64,000 bases of DNA from Atrichornis clamosus (GCA_013400975.1 WBMZ01014185.1:62001-126000), one strand, 5' to 3'. Shown: positions 23,201 to 36,200, counted from the stretch's first letter. Program-made: numbers and translations. Notes: a model not told the origin generated them from the letters alone.

Positions 23201-26200
23201 TTTTCTGCTGTAGAGGCCAGGATACACTCCAGCACCCTTATGAATTTATTTCAGAGAGGTTATAGCCCACTATGTATGAAGCAGAGGCAATGAAACAGCC
23301 TTGTCTCATCTTGTCTGGTCAATGACCCAGTGTTTTACCAAAAGACCCCCTCAGAAATATAGCTAAGCCAAATCAGTTACCGAGTTGCTAAAATAATTCT
23401 GTTAATGAGCTATTAATTTGTATATTGTCTGTGAAATCTTGTGTTATTTTAACACTTGTGTTCACGAAGAGCGGAGCTGTCAACTATAAATACAATGCAG
23501 GCTTTTGCCAATGAGTACAGAATAGAACATTAGAAGAAGGAAACAATTAACATTTTATTTATCACTGAATACATGTGAAACCAACTTGACCATTTCATGG
23601 ACATGCTACAACTGGAAGGTGACAAGACACAAAATCGACTCTATAATTTATTTATCATAGTTGATTCTGCTCTAGCTGCGTGCTGATGTCAAGGAGAAGG
23701 CACATGAAATAACTTTTACATGTATACATTCTCTGTAGAGAGGTGTTTCCAGATATATGTGTGGTGGTGTACTGTTGTATTTTTGAAGCAGCAATATGCT
23801 AGGTCACCCTCTTGATTAGCTGGATTCCTCTACCGGAGAGGGTGTGGCATATTATGTATCTCATTCTGTTATCTCAGATGACAAAACCTAATTTGATAGT
23901 AAGTGCCCCTGGGATTTATGTGGAAGTCAAAGCTCAGTTTTTAAAAAGCTTAATATGGTTGCTGTAAAACTTAATTGTACTGTCTGAGTCTTTTAGTGGT
24001 AAATTTTAATTAATCTAAAGCGTGGAAAGGAAATGGAAGACAAATTTTTTTTTTTAAAATTACTTCCTTCTGTTCCTGTCTGTTTCTTAATCAGAATATA
24101 ACCTAATGAGGCAATATTAGTTTAAAGCTTAGCCTGAGCATTCTTTGCAAGTGGTTAATGTAACAACTGATTTTACTCTTGTAGCTATTTTATGTGCTCT
24201 GTGACATGGATAACACTATTGATTTAGTCAATAAACACTTATTCACGTCTAAACCAACCCTAACTGGATGTATATAAAATAAAGTGTAATACAATAATTA
24301 TTTGATTGCCTATAAAAAGAGCTAAACACATGAACTGAAGTTGCTGTCTTCCTCTAGGAAAGTACTATTTCTGCAATTGTCTTTGTTTGAAGTGTCTGGC
24401 ATTTGCTAAAACTGGGAAGGGATAAGGTATGGAAAATTAATTGCTTTGTTGTTGTAGTTCATTTGGGGTCTTAGACACTCCTGCAAACAAGTAAAATTGC
24501 TTCCTGTCTAGTGAGCATAATTTAACTACAAAATAGCTGCATGAATTTCCCTCAGTCTCTGACAGCGTTTTGACACTCAGACAAGAAAGTGTATCTGGGA
24601 TGTAGTGTTCATTTTTCACCTCTATTGGCTACAGTGAATCAGCATGGAAATTACCTAATAGAATTAACATGATTGTTTTAAACTGTCTTTTAAATTCATT
24701 TGGGAAATGTGATCCATTCACCTCCCCTTTACTAAACTTATAGTCAAGCCTACAAAAATTTTCAAGAGTGAGCACTGTAGAATGAACTAGAAGATAATAA
24801 ACTGCTAACCAGAATATTTTTTAATCAGAAATACAGTGATATGTTTATTCTGCTTGCAGAAACTCCAGCTATGTAGTCATCTCAGAGATGACTGACAAGT
24901 CTGCCAAAAAAATAAAAATTTCCATTTGTTCCGGTCCCTGCCTCCTATTAGAGGTAAAAAAGGTGGAAGGATGAAAGATGTAACTGCTTTCAAACTATGT
25001 TTCTTTGCCATATGGGAGGTAGAGAACAAAAATATTTTCTCTATCTTTTGTCTGAAGGGAAAGGAATGTTTTCTCAAACAGACTTTAATCTTTGGTGCTG
25101 TAGTGCACATGACACTATTTGAAACAGAAATAGTAGAATCCAGTAAGAGATCTGCTATGCTAAAATCCAGGGTTTGGGCCTGTGGACAAGCTGTTTCCTG
25201 GAATTTGAAAGAAATTCAGTGAGTCTGCTGGAGTAGATGATAGCAAGGTGGGGAGTGCTGTGTAGAGTTGACTGTTCTGAGGACTTGGATGGTATGAAAG
25301 TGGAGCCACTTTGGAAATCTGTGCAGTTTTAACAGCTTTTTGGGGTCAGTTCTGCTTTTGCGGCTGTCTTTGGTCATGAACTGAATAGCACCTGTGCCCA
25401 TCTCTCTTTGTGATCCCTTCTGCAACTGCCTCCTCACTCTCCACAGGGTGCAGCTGCCTGTGAAGACCCAGAATGGATATGGCTTAACTCCATAACCTTG
25501 GCTCAGACCTCGGAGGAAACTGCTAAGTTGAGAGGAACTCTGTAGAGTAGAGGTGTGCAAGATAAGAAAGGCAAAACATTGAACAGAATAGGATTGTTGG
25601 GGCCTGATCATTAGTAGCTCAAGGTTTCAAGCAGAAGAACATCAGCATGAAACGGTATAAAACCCTGGAGGAACAAGCAGAGTCAGGGAAAAAAGATCTG
25701 TTTCAGGGGCAGTGGAAACTGGCCCTAACCCTCCAGGCTGGTGCCTGCCTGGCCAGTGGAGGCTCTGGGTGTCTTATCATGCCAGAGTGCATTTAAGTGT
25801 CTAGTCTGGTAGCTTGTTAAATCCTAGATATCTCTGTGTGCATCAGCCAACAAATAACTGCATTATACGTTTAAACTATATATATCTTGCTGGCAGATGC
25901 TCTTTGTGCAGGGTTAGAAAGGTCTGAAAAATGACCTAAGGAGGGAGGAAGATAACACATCGGCAAAATGTTCCTCCTCCTTTGAAAGAAGACATTAGTG
26001 TGCTTGACAAGAAAGTTCTCTATTTAGAGCAAAATGTTTGCTGCAACCTCAGATTATTGCTGTTCCCTGTGATGTTTTCATTTCCCTACTGATATTGCAA
26101 GTGAAGCTGTTGGAATGACTGATGTGTGTAATTTGTGACTGGATAGTTCTGCTGTATATACATGCACTTACATATGGTCACTCGACAACTGAAGCATCAA

Positions 26201-28409
26201 AAATACCTACAATGCATCAAAATAATGCTGAACACCGGCTAATATAAGCCTATAAGAGGAAGGAAGGAAGATCAGAGCTGAAATCAAAATTCTGGCTTTT
26301 AGTGATCTTGCTGTGTCTAGGTATTGCGATACTTTACCTCAGGTATGTATCACTCTAGAAGAGTTTATGATGTAGCTTTTGATAAGACTGGCTTTTCCAT
26401 TTCAGCCCTGAATTGCTAAGTTCTCCAGAAATGCATTTAAATACTTTTTCCCTTCCTAATTAAAACATGCACAAAACACATGTGACGAAATATTGAAGAA
26501 ATATGAAGTGCAAAACAAATTTCCTTACATAAACTCAGGGATAACTTCTGATACCAATCATTACTCTATTTACAGGGACAGTGTCCAAGTATAACCCACC
26601 TAAAATTTATGTCATGGTATACAAAGCATATTTTTACTATCTCTGGGAGCACATTACCTTTTGATCTATCTCACAACTCCATAGAAGAGCATTACTGTAA
26701 AGTTACACACAGTCTCATTGGAAAGGAAACTTGGATTTTTTTAAAACCTAAATTAAAATACTCCAGGAGGGGAATGTTCTCAGCTTTTGTAATTGGATCA
26801 TATTTAGTTATTTCAACTAGTCAGCTAGAAATGCACAAACTCACTATTATGGAGGTAAAGTTAGATTATACATTTTAGGAGAACTATTCTAATTTTAGCA
26901 GTTCTACACAGGTAGCTACCCCAGTGCCCTAAGGCTAAAATTTTATCTTAAATTCTAGAAGGCAAGGTAGATGGAATGTTTTACAAAAATGTGTACTGAA
27001 ATCTTTCTCCTCTCTGAGATAAGGCAATTTAAAATTAATTGTCTATTAAAAATGTTTTGTTTTGTATTTGTACCTGTAACAGAACTTCACCCAGTGTTCA
27101 TGTTTTTTATTGGTGATCCTGCACCTTCTGAGATTAATGCAAATATTCCAACTTCTCAAATGACCTAATTTCTTATTCTTTGCCTAGAAATTAAATGTAA
27201 GTCATGGGTGTTCTCTAAAAACATTAAATGCCGGACAGAAAATGTTGGATTTATTCCATTTCCTTATCTTTAGATGATTTGGAAGAGAAATAAGTTATCT
27301 GTACTACATATGAGCGGAGCAAATATTTGTGGGTTATTTGAGATATTTTTGTAAACTGAATTATAAAATTAATCTAAAACCTAAAAGAAAATAAAATTCT
27401 TAAAATATCCACCTTAATACAACTGTATCTCAATGGAAATAGACTGTGATTTTAAAGCTGCTGTATTTTCACAGTTATTGTGGGGTTTTTTGGTAGCAAC
27501 AGATAAGTGTGGGACTTTTGAATAATGATTGTTGAGATGCTCATATTCTACTACATGCTTTCCCTCCTGCTTATAAGTAGCAATGTTTTAAGAACTGCTC
27601 ATAGACACCCCAGCATTAGTCAAGCATTCTGTTGCCAAGCAATATTTAGTCCACATTTTGAAGTATTTGTTTTATTTGACATACATCAGTCACTTACTTT
27701 CATATAAATTCTGGTGTGACTTTTGTTTTTATATATTTTTAATGAAAATGGTTATCAATAACATCAACTGACATAGATTTCATTGGAGATGCTGAAAATG
27801 ACAATATATTTGCTGAAAGCAGAAAGAATAAAGTTTCACTTTGTGTCATATCAAAGCTCCTTGCAGCTTTTCCACTTTTATGAATCTTAGCTTACAGATA
27901 TTTCAGCTGGTAAGATTTCCTAAAAATACCTTAGTATTTGAGACCTGATAGGAATTTAGGCACCGTGCTCTCTGGGTTGAAATGTACATTCAAAAGAAAT
28001 GCTTGGACTAATAAGCAATATTTCATAGAAATAAACCAGTAGCAAATATGTGCTTTATGCTATTGAATGATAAAATGTTATAAAAAATAAGACAACCCCC
28101 CCTCATTTCAAAATATAAATGTGAAAATGGTGGCATGAAATTCTACACATCCTATGTAACATTTGGAAAAGTTGCAGTGTACCTGTTTTAAACAGTGCTG
28201 TGTCAGACCCTTTTGACAACAGAACAAACATATTAGTTTTGAATAAGACAACATTGTTTGATAAAAGAAGCAGACTCCTGGAATCCCAAGAGGAGCAAGA
28301 GAATAGTGAATCCTGTCTTGAATATCTAGCAAGCAAGAAAAATGATTGGATGGTCTCAGTAGTGAGTCCAAGCAACTGATCTCATAGTTGACCTCTGATC
28401 TCACAGCAG
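20289..28409. other. AT-rich unique sequence, no gene seen
   Basis: This is the longest stretch here without a recognised element apart from short repeats. A 14-bp tandem repeat lies at 20934-20969. A GC-richer part at about 25230-25790 holds a 131-codon minus-strand frame (25216-25611), the longest unassigned frame outside repeats; it has no start context, domain or splice pattern I recognise. Other frames are 60-100 codons. It is intergenic or intronic. Confidence 0.5.
20934..20969. repeat. 14-bp tandem repeat, about 2.6 copies
   Basis: The unit gctagatggatcta is repeated from 20934, with a partial third copy ending at 20969. The copies are identical, suggesting a recent slippage event. 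Confidence 0.95.
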
Positions 28410-28480
28410 ACCTTGCTCTGAGCAGGAGGTTGAACTACGTGCCTCCCGAGATACCTTCCAACCAGAACAATCCTGTGATG
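28410..28480 (+). mobile_element. CR1 3' tail fragment, plus strand
   Basis: About 70 bases match the end of a CR1 element: 'ttgctctgagcaggaggttg', then 'gaactacgtgcctcc', 'accttccaacc' and the final 'atcctgtgat'. It is heavily 5' truncated and diverged. Confidence 0.75.
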
Positions 28481-28604
28481 TTCCACGTTTAGAACTGGGG
28501 ACTCAGCTTCCTCCACACGCCCATCACTTATCAACTTCAGATTTCCTACGGGGTCACTCAATAGCATGAAATGCTCTGCAGTATTTCACTCAGGTTTCAT
28601 TTTC

Positions 28605-28735
28605 ACTACCTGGACTAATTTAGTACCATCAGCAAACTTACACTGCAGTTCATCATCTTCCCTAGATAATTTATGAATATGCTGAACAGCATTCGTCCCT
28701 GAACAATTCAAGTGGGATTCCATTGATGATTCCCT
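28605..28735 (-). mobile_element. Old CR1 ORF2 relic, minus strand
   Basis: The plus strand 'taccatcagcaaactta', 'gataatttatgaatatgctg' and 'aacagcattcgtccctgaac' is the reverse complement of a CR1 reverse-transcriptase coding segment (the region around the catalytic block). It is strongly diverged and therefore old. It has no 3' tail and lies just downstream of the opposite-strand CR1 tail at 28410-28480. Confidence 0.65.
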
Positions 28736-29370
28736 ACCAAAACCCCCTATTTATTTGGTATAGTGTATTGTAAATGAAAATAAACCAAGAAACTACACCA
28801 AAAACCTGTCAAAAGACAGTGAACTGAGACCAGCAAATACATTTTCCTCTGAAATATCACCAGTTCTTAGTCCCGGTTTCTAAAAGTGAATCTGATTTTG
28901 AGGAAAGTGTCTTTTTTCCTTGGTTGAAGTATTGCACTTAAAATTAGAAATTTATATAACATAGAAAAATAATTTTGAAAACAATTCTTTGCTTGTTTGT
29001 CCTTGATCTATGGGATTTTGTTCTCCTGTGGTTTAACAAAATTTTAAAGCTTGAGGTACAGTGTAGGAATATTCAAATACATGAGATTTTCAATTTTAAG
29101 AGCCATAATTAATGGTTTTATCGAACTGAAGTGGTTACTGCTCATAAGGTCTGAGTCATTGATAATTGCTAAATACATTTTTATGAACAAAAAAGCCCAG
29201 GATTTTAAAGAATTTTAATTCTTCTCATTCATGCAAGTAAAACAAAGTTCTTATGCTCAGGCAAGTAATCCTACTAAAATGTGAATGCTGTTAGACATGC
29301 TAGCTGCTAGATATGTTTCAGCAAACACCACCTATCATACTGATGTAAATTCATTTGGGATCTTTATCAT

Positions 29371-29450
29371 ATAGAATCATGGACTGGTTTGGGTTGGAAG
29401 AGACTTTTTGGGTCCAACAACCCTGCAATGAGCAGGGACATTACAGCTGC
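29371..29450 (-). mobile_element. CR1 3' tail fragment, minus strand
   Basis: The plus strand 'atagaatcatggactggttt', 'gggttggaagagac' and 'ccctgcaatgagcagggaca' is the reverse complement of the CR1 3' end. It is about 80 bases long, 5' truncated. Confidence 0.8.
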
Positions 29451-32400
29451 CTATGGCCTGTTGGTGTTCCTTTCTTCCAATCATAATTAGTATGCTATTA
29501 CTTTTAAAAAATTATTCTATTATTCTATTTGGGGAGGAGATAATTGCATTTGTTAGTATCAATAAAGATTTCCCAGTATGATTGAAACTAAAATTTGTCC
29601 CACTTATTTTTTTTTCCAGAACCTGGCAGTAGATTACATGGCATCTGACTGATAATTAGAAAAAGAAGTGACAAAGAGGTTGAAAGGAAAAAGCCTCATC
29701 TTTAGATAAAGGTGCAATCTGGATAATACTTCTATAAAGAGAGTTTGTGGAATAACTGTCAAAGTGTGAAATTAAGATCCTGGGGGGTTTTTTAGCAGTC
29801 TTAGAGTAGCTGCTAGTGGAGCAGAATATCTACACAATTAAAGCTAAACAAAGCCTTCCTGTTGAAATAATGAGACTAGTATGTCCAGTCAGAAATAGAA
29901 ATTCAAATAATACTTAATGTCCAGAAAGATTTTTTCCCCTCCTTTTTGCATGGAGGGTTAATTGATTTCATGACATTATTTAAAGGATGGAGGCAAATTT
30001 ACTCAATTTTTGTTTTGTAAGCATGGGAAGTTTTTCTGGACATATTAATGGAGTAAAGTATGTTATGTACAAAGAAAAGACTAGTAAAATGAACAATGGA
30101 TTAAAATCAGGCTGCGTGTAATGAAGTGAGCAAAAATATTCTGCTGTTACTGTTGAATTAGACCAGGTAAAGGTTGAGGAAACTGGCTTACCTGCCTAGC
30201 AACAGAGATCACAGACTGAATCACATGAAAGGCTCTGTAAAAGTCACTTTGCTAACATTTGACTTTGAAAATATGCAGATATGCTATGTTATGGAGAACA
30301 GCATGAGCTACCTAAAAAACATGGTGGAAGAGCTATTTTTCCATGTCCCTACTCTCAACTTGTGTGCATTCAACATCTGCAAAAAAAAAAAATTTGTATT
30401 GCTCATTGTACAGTATAGAGTTATAAGGGTAAGTATCAACTGTAGGGAACGTGATGAATTTGTAGAGCTTGGTAAATCAAACGCAGAACTAAAAGAATCT
30501 TGAAAGAAATTCTTTCAGGAGAGAATAAAAAATGCAATAGGTATTTAAAAGGAACTTTCTAGACAAAAAAAAAAAAAATTCTGACATTAGGATTTTCTGG
30601 AAGATGGGCACACTAATATAGTTTTCTAGGTGTATCACACTCCACAAGGTCTAAATGGCCATTTACATGCTTAACATTTTCTTCAAGAACTTCAGATAGT
30701 TTAATACTTAAATATAAGATTGCATATTTTCAGTGCATGTGTTTCTGCACTGTTAAGTACATATTAGTGTGTAATTTGTACTGAAAATAAAACACATAGA
30801 GGTAAACATAAATCTACTGCTAATCTGGCAGCCCTGTATTTGATGGTAATTTATTTTTTCAAATTAAGTTCTAGAGAGAAGTTCAATAAATCCAAGATTA
30901 GTTTTATAAGCTGAACTAGAACAAAACTGAAAATATAAATATGAATACAAATACATCTTAGATTAGGTTAATTCCTTTTTCAACACCTGGGGCCATTACT
31001 TAGAAAAAGAATTCTGGCAACATATGCATTCAAATCCTTCTACTGTCTTCTGACAGTGCCAGGGAACAGTGAGGGCTGGCTGCTCCCTAAGAAAGGTAAG
31101 CTTGGAGTTGACCTTGACACAGACCCTGATACAGCAAATGGTGCGCTAGGTCCACGGGACATCCAGGGAGTCCTGCCAGGAGCAAAAGGCCTTGGGGCCA
31201 AAGACAAGACAAGGCTTCTGACAGGAACCTCTAGGCTACAAGTACCCACAAGGTAGGACTGAGGTCCGCTGAGGAGGCAGGACATCCTCCAGGCTGAGTT
31301 GAAATGGGGTCCTTGGCACATTGTCAGGGGCCAGAGGGTGAGGGGGGAGCCCCAGATGAGGCTGAGCACGACCTGTAAGTCGTAGCTCTGTACACAGGGC
31401 CATTTCAAACTGTGACATGAATTTTTAACAAATCAAAACCAGATATCAGCTATTACATATGGCAGCCTGTTACTACAGAAGAAATTCTAGTTCCCTCCTA
31501 CATGTCAAGGGCAGGACAAACCTTACTGAGTGACAGAGATTATACAAACTGGAAATTGCCAAGCTCAAATTGAAAACCATGTTCCTAAATACTTCATAAA
31601 ATATTCATGGTAAGTTCTTATCAAGGAACACCCAAAAAACCAGCTAAGCAAAATTGAACCGTTTTGTGTTGTGGATTTTGTTTTGTTGGTTTTGGGGTAT
31701 TATGCTGGCAACTGTGAACAATCTGTCTCAGTGGGTTCAACTGTGGAAAGCTTTAGGTTAGCAAATGTTGTACTCTACTGCCTTAACTACTGCATATGTT
31801 CAGAAACTAAACCATAAAAATATCTTTTATATATTTTAATACATAAAGTATAGTTTAATATTTTTATAGCTAACAGCAGAGTTTATTTGCAAGAATATTA
31901 GGTACTAATGATAATATTTCTTACAGATCATTGTATAAAAAAAAGAATTTTTACAAGAAAGGCTTGAGTTATCTTTCATATTTTTTACTAATCTTCCTAT
32001 TGCAAAAAGATTTAAAGGTTTGTGAAAATACGCTGTAAGGTTCTGAAACAGAGAGCTACTTATATGTGTTTGATGAAACTTTTTAATTATATGTAAAGGC
32101 CAGAATTTCAAGCTTGCACGTCATGAGTACTTTTTTATTCTTCTATATAAACAGTCATTTTGTCATCACTTCAATATGGAGTTTTACCCTCCAATATGAA
32201 ATACTGATTAACAATGAAGAAGGAAGGAAAAACATAAGAATAGATCTAAACTTCCTGTGAACTGGTCTCTGACAGTAGCCAAATGTGGCTGTGTGTGGAA
32301 AAAATAGATGAAACAATAAGCTCAAAGTGATTCCACAAACTCCAAGCAGTCAGTGAGAGGTCTCTGTGAGTTTATAGTTGAGTCAAAAATAATCATTCTG

Positions 32401-34652
32401 ATAAACTGTGTTGTGCTTGCCTAGATATTTTCAAATTCTGCTATGCTGATATAAAATAGGATAATATCTTCAGGTTTATTCTGTGTGAATTTACTGATAG
32501 TTCCTGACATTCTTTCTAAATTTCCTGCTTACTGCTAAGTATTTAGGTGACGTTTTGAAAGAATTGTTCATGGTGATTCAAAATATGTTTTCACACTCAC
32601 AAAGGCTACTTTAGAGTCAGTTCTACTGTACATTTTCTGTGTGCAGTACTCTTTTTCCTGACATTGTTCATCTTGCCTTTCACCCGTTATTCTAAGATTT
32701 TCATATATATATATAAATTTTTAGGTTCCTATTTTGATATGGCTCAGGATATTTTGAAAGGTCACATTATTTTAAGAGTGTTCCAGAGACAGTTTAATAG
32801 GGGAATCATAATTACTGAATTTCTGCTGAATTGAGAAATTCCAAATTTTAAGCTCAGATCATAAAAATGTCATCTATGTGTCTTACATACAGAGTAATTT
32901 TGGTACTCAAATATATTGAAATATTTAGGGGACTTATGACAATACTGCCACACTACGAATCGATCTTCATGTTCACAGCTGTGGTTCTTTGTTTAGAGAA
33001 AATATTGCTTGCTGATGACTGAGTGACTGATTTATTAGTTAATTTTGAATGTCTCTTGATTTGAGTATGTTTGGACTGAAAATCTGAAAGTTTGTCTTAT
33101 CTTTGTAGGTATTTCAGACAGGTAATGATGTAGTCATTTTGTGGGATATTAATATGCAAATTTTATTGCCCATATTGACAGAGAGTGTTGGCAGATGTTG
33201 TAGAGTTTGTGCAGGACATCTACCATGTCTTAGAAAACATCATTCTTGTCAAGATATATGAGTTTTTTGAGAACATGATAGGTATTCTGAAAATACCATG
33301 GTAGAAGATGACAGGCCTTTCCGTTTTCTTGCTTGTGGATTAGTTTTCAACTGAGTATGTCTGCATGACAGAGGAGTGCTGTTAAAGCTATAGAGGAGTA
33401 ATTCAGAAAAATTTTTCATGAAGAGTGTTAGTCTCACAGTCCTGTGATATTATTCTTACATAATTTGCTTTAGTGAATCACATATTCTCTCTCAGAAAGT
33501 TTCCAAGATATCCACCACATAAAAATCAACATGTGAAAGCAGACATTCTAATTAACCTATCATAATTTCTATAGTTCATGCTTTAGTAATGAAATGTGGT
33601 CTTTAATTGCCTGGTGTATCTTTATTTCTGTGACGGAATTGACTGCTAGAGTTATCACTGTGAAGTATTTTAAGAATATTTTAAAAGAAGTAAAATGTTA
33701 CACACCTGTATGTCACATATATACACATCACAGCCTTTTGGCTTTATGATACTAAGGAGAAGCTTAATTAAGTTTGCAGAGTGAGGAGCATCTGCTGTAG
33801 GTCATTGGAAAAGAGATGTAGCAATATTTTTATATTGATTACATGGAAGAGGAAAAGGGCTATTTCTCTTAATGTCAGCAGTGGGTGAAAGTAAGAAATA
33901 ATTGCATTTTCCACAGAAACCATGTCAAAATCACTCTTCGTAGTTTATATGAAGTCTTAAATACTTCAAATTTTTTCCATAATGATAGTAGGTAGTCATG
34001 AGAAAGATTTCCTTGCTGTCTATACACTTTGGCAGGTAACTTTATGTCTGTGTACAAAGAGTGTGGGGAAGGTAAAAGCTGGTAAACTGGGAACAGATTT
34101 TGTCCTTATCTATCCACATTAAAAAAAGCAGAATCTCGAGGAATTTGAGTTTGTCTAGCAACACTGAAGAACAATGATACTATGAGTAGAAAAATTTACA
34201 GTGCACATAAACTACACCTGGACTGATACAGCAATGGACCAGTTCCAGCTGACGGACTTTTTTCTCTCCTCCCTATTTTCACAGTATCTGCTATAGCCAT
34301 GCCCATCTGCTGTTACCATTGCTGTTCTTTTCCCATCAGTCTTGATCAGAATTAAGAAAAGGAATGGGTATTTTATGCAAAGAAAACAAATGCAATACAA
34401 AATTACTAATTATATCCCAATTGTATTCATCCTATACCAGATCTTTTGGTTAACTAAACTGTCTTTTTTACAGTCTCTGTTACTAGACTTTTTCAGAGTT
34501 AAAGTTATAGGAGATTATAGTATGACTTCCCTGTATATTTCTACAATGTTGTTTATTTGATTGAATCATCTGCACGTAACTCCATGATAAAGATATTGAT
34601 GATTCTTAATAAATATTACCCTCCGTAGGGAAAATAGGGCTATATATAAAGA

Positions 34653-34697
34653 TTTCTTCTTTCTTTTCTTTTTTTTTCTTTTTTTTTTTTTTCTTTT
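34653..34697. repeat. Polypyrimidine (T/C) tract
   Basis: This is 45 consecutive pyrimidines, mostly T with scattered C, on the plus strand. It is responsible for the lysine-rich minus-strand frame at 34566-34775, which should not be read as a protein. Confidence 0.95.
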
Positions 34698-35195
34698 AAA
34701 AGTAAAAACACTTAGAAATGTATAAGCTTTTGAAAATTCTAGTTCAGGTTCTTGGTACATCTGTAAGATTATCATATATTCTACCTTTTCATTCCATGCT
34801 GGGTAAAATAAAGCATAGCTAAATCACAATAAAATAGTTTATCAGCATGTGCACATATATCCCATTCTAGCTGATGAAGCTACTCTTGTAACAGGTAATG
34901 CTTAAATAGCACCAGTAGCATATGCAGCAGAGGTGTAACAAAGGACAAAAAAATGTGCTGCAGCAGTGAAATGGATAGCTTTTTATCTGAAAGAAGACAA
35001 AAGCATAATATGAAATCCCATTTTGACAGTGGTTTGGCCTTTAGCAGAATATAAGAATTATTGTTATTGATGCTGTTGCATGTATTACCTTTCCACACAT
35101 TAATTTTTACTGCAGAACTTTTAACATAAATGAGAAAATCAAATATATGTATATATGTTTAAAAATGAAATCCTGTTTTGAAAACATATCAGTAT

Positions 35196-35227
35196 GGATA
35201 GTAAGAACATGGGATAGTAAGAACATG
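35196..35227. repeat. Perfect 16-bp tandem duplication
   Basis: The unit ggatagtaagaacatg occurs at 35196-35211 and again, identical, at 35212-35227. Confidence 0.97.
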
Positions 35228-35720
35228 GTTTAGGGACATTTAAAGTCACTTAAATAGTGCAGTTTTAAAGTTTCTGTTATGGTATCAGTCACAGAGGTTA
35301 AACTGCTTAAATCTGTTGTCTGGGGTTATTATGTAGAATGCATCTCTGTATATCTTGAGAAGACATTTTGGGTTTACATAAGCATGCCTGTCTAGAAGGT
35401 GATTTTGCAAGATGTATGGTGACATTACAGTATTACACAAAGACCTGTTTCAGGCCTGTGCAGAGAAATTAGAATTTTTTTGTAAAATGGAGGTATAATG
35501 ATATTTCACTATTCCTTTTGGTAAATCGCCAAGCTTGATGGAAGTAAACAATTCTCCAAATGCATGCAAAATGTGAAAACAGAGCATGGAACGATGTAAA
35601 GCAAGAAACACATGACCCAAAGGTCAGACTAGGATGATAAATATGTCACTCACTCAAGTGTGCTTTTCCCCTATTTATTTGACAAGTTCCCTGTTGACAG
35701 CCTCTTTATTCTCAGTTCAG

Positions 35721-35878
35721 TTTCACAGAATCACACAGAATCACAGAATATCCTGAGTTGGAAGGGACCCACAATGTTCATTGAGTCTAACTCTTACGTG
35801 AATGGCTCGTAAAGGGATCAAACTTGTGCCCTTGGCATTATCAGCCCCATGCTCTAACCAACAGAGCTAATACAGCTT
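35721..35878 (-). mobile_element. tRNA-Ile/CR1 composite SINE (TguSINE1-like)
   Basis: On the minus strand a tRNA-Ile-like head (35876 down to 35803, about 74 bases, a full tRNA length) is followed by a CR1-type 3' tail (35802 down to 35721). The head keeps an A box (tagctctgttggttagagc, D-arm), an anticodon loop ctgataa with anticodon GAT (Ile), a B-box-like gtttgatcc and an acceptor end tacgagcca. The tail reads 'ggaagggaccc' and 'gttggaag' on the plus strand and ends with repeated tcacagaat units. This layout is that of the passerine SINE named TguSINE1. The CR1 tail allows mobilisation by CR1 reverse transcriptase. Several substitutions (A box, anticodon stem) show it is an aged copy, not a working tRNA gene. 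Confidence 0.82.
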
Positions 35879-35913
35879 GCTATTCATTGTCACATTGTCA
35901 TTCATAGTCCCTA

Positions 35914-35965
35914 CAAAAAAAAAAAGCACCAAAAACAAAAAGAAAAGAAAAACCCCAAAAGCAAA
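35914..35965. repeat. A-rich low-complexity tract
   Basis: A run of A-rich sequence with short interruptions (gcacc, aaaaac, aaaag) lies 35 bases beyond the SINE head. It is not the SINE's tail, which lies at the other end. Confidence 0.85.
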
Positions 35966-36177
35966 TAAGTGGCTTCAGAATGCTACTCACCTGCAAAAAA
36001 TTCCTGAAATGCAAAGAAAAATCACCTCAAACCCCTAGGATATGACAATGAGATCCCTAAGTAAAGTTTCTTTAAATACTGATTATGGGAATTGAACTCT
36101 GATTTGTATTATTGTTATGTGTAGCATGTTTTTCCAACAAAAAAAAAGTTTAAAATATGGATTTTAAGGAATTACAA

Positions 36178-36200
36178 TTTTTTTTTTTTTTTTTTTTTTT
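36178..36200. repeat. Poly(T) run, 23 bases
   Basis: An uninterrupted T run. It could be the poly(A) of a minus-strand retrocopy lying to its right, but nothing recognisable follows, so it is annotated only as a homopolymer. Confidence 0.95.

Larger units (their letters stand above)
29451..35720. other. AT-rich sequence with one GC-richer patch and simple repeats
   Basis: The patch at about 31037-31430 is G+C-rich compared with its flanks and gives a 122-codon minus-strand frame (31040-31408) with biased composition and no known domain. It may be an old LTR or other repeat, not assigned. There are A-runs at 30381-30392 and near 30566-30579, a polypyrimidine tract at 34653-34697 and a 16-bp tandem duplication at 35196-35227. 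No exon is supported. Confidence 0.5.

Noticed and set aside
25216..25611. 131-codon minus-strand ORF as a gene
   Set aside because: Longest non-repeat frame, but no recognisable motif or exon structure; lies in a slightly G+C-richer patch where stops are rarer.
28081..28404. Two overlapping 90-98-codon minus-strand ORFs
   Set aside because: Mutually overlapping in different frames with no domain; chance frames.
30174..30503. 109-codon plus-strand ORF
   Set aside because: It is interrupted in character by an A-run giving a lysine stretch, and it matches no family I know.
34566..34775. Lysine-rich protein on the minus strand
   Set aside because: It is produced by the polypyrimidine tract at 34653-34697.
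35803..35876. Functional tRNA-Ile gene on the minus strand
   Set aside because: Anticodon-stem pairs and A-box positions are mutated and the 3' end is fused directly to a CR1 tail, so it is the head of a SINE.
36178..36200. Poly(T) as the tail of a processed pseudogene on the minus strand
   Set aside because: The sequence to its right resembles no mRNA, and no flanking duplication was found.
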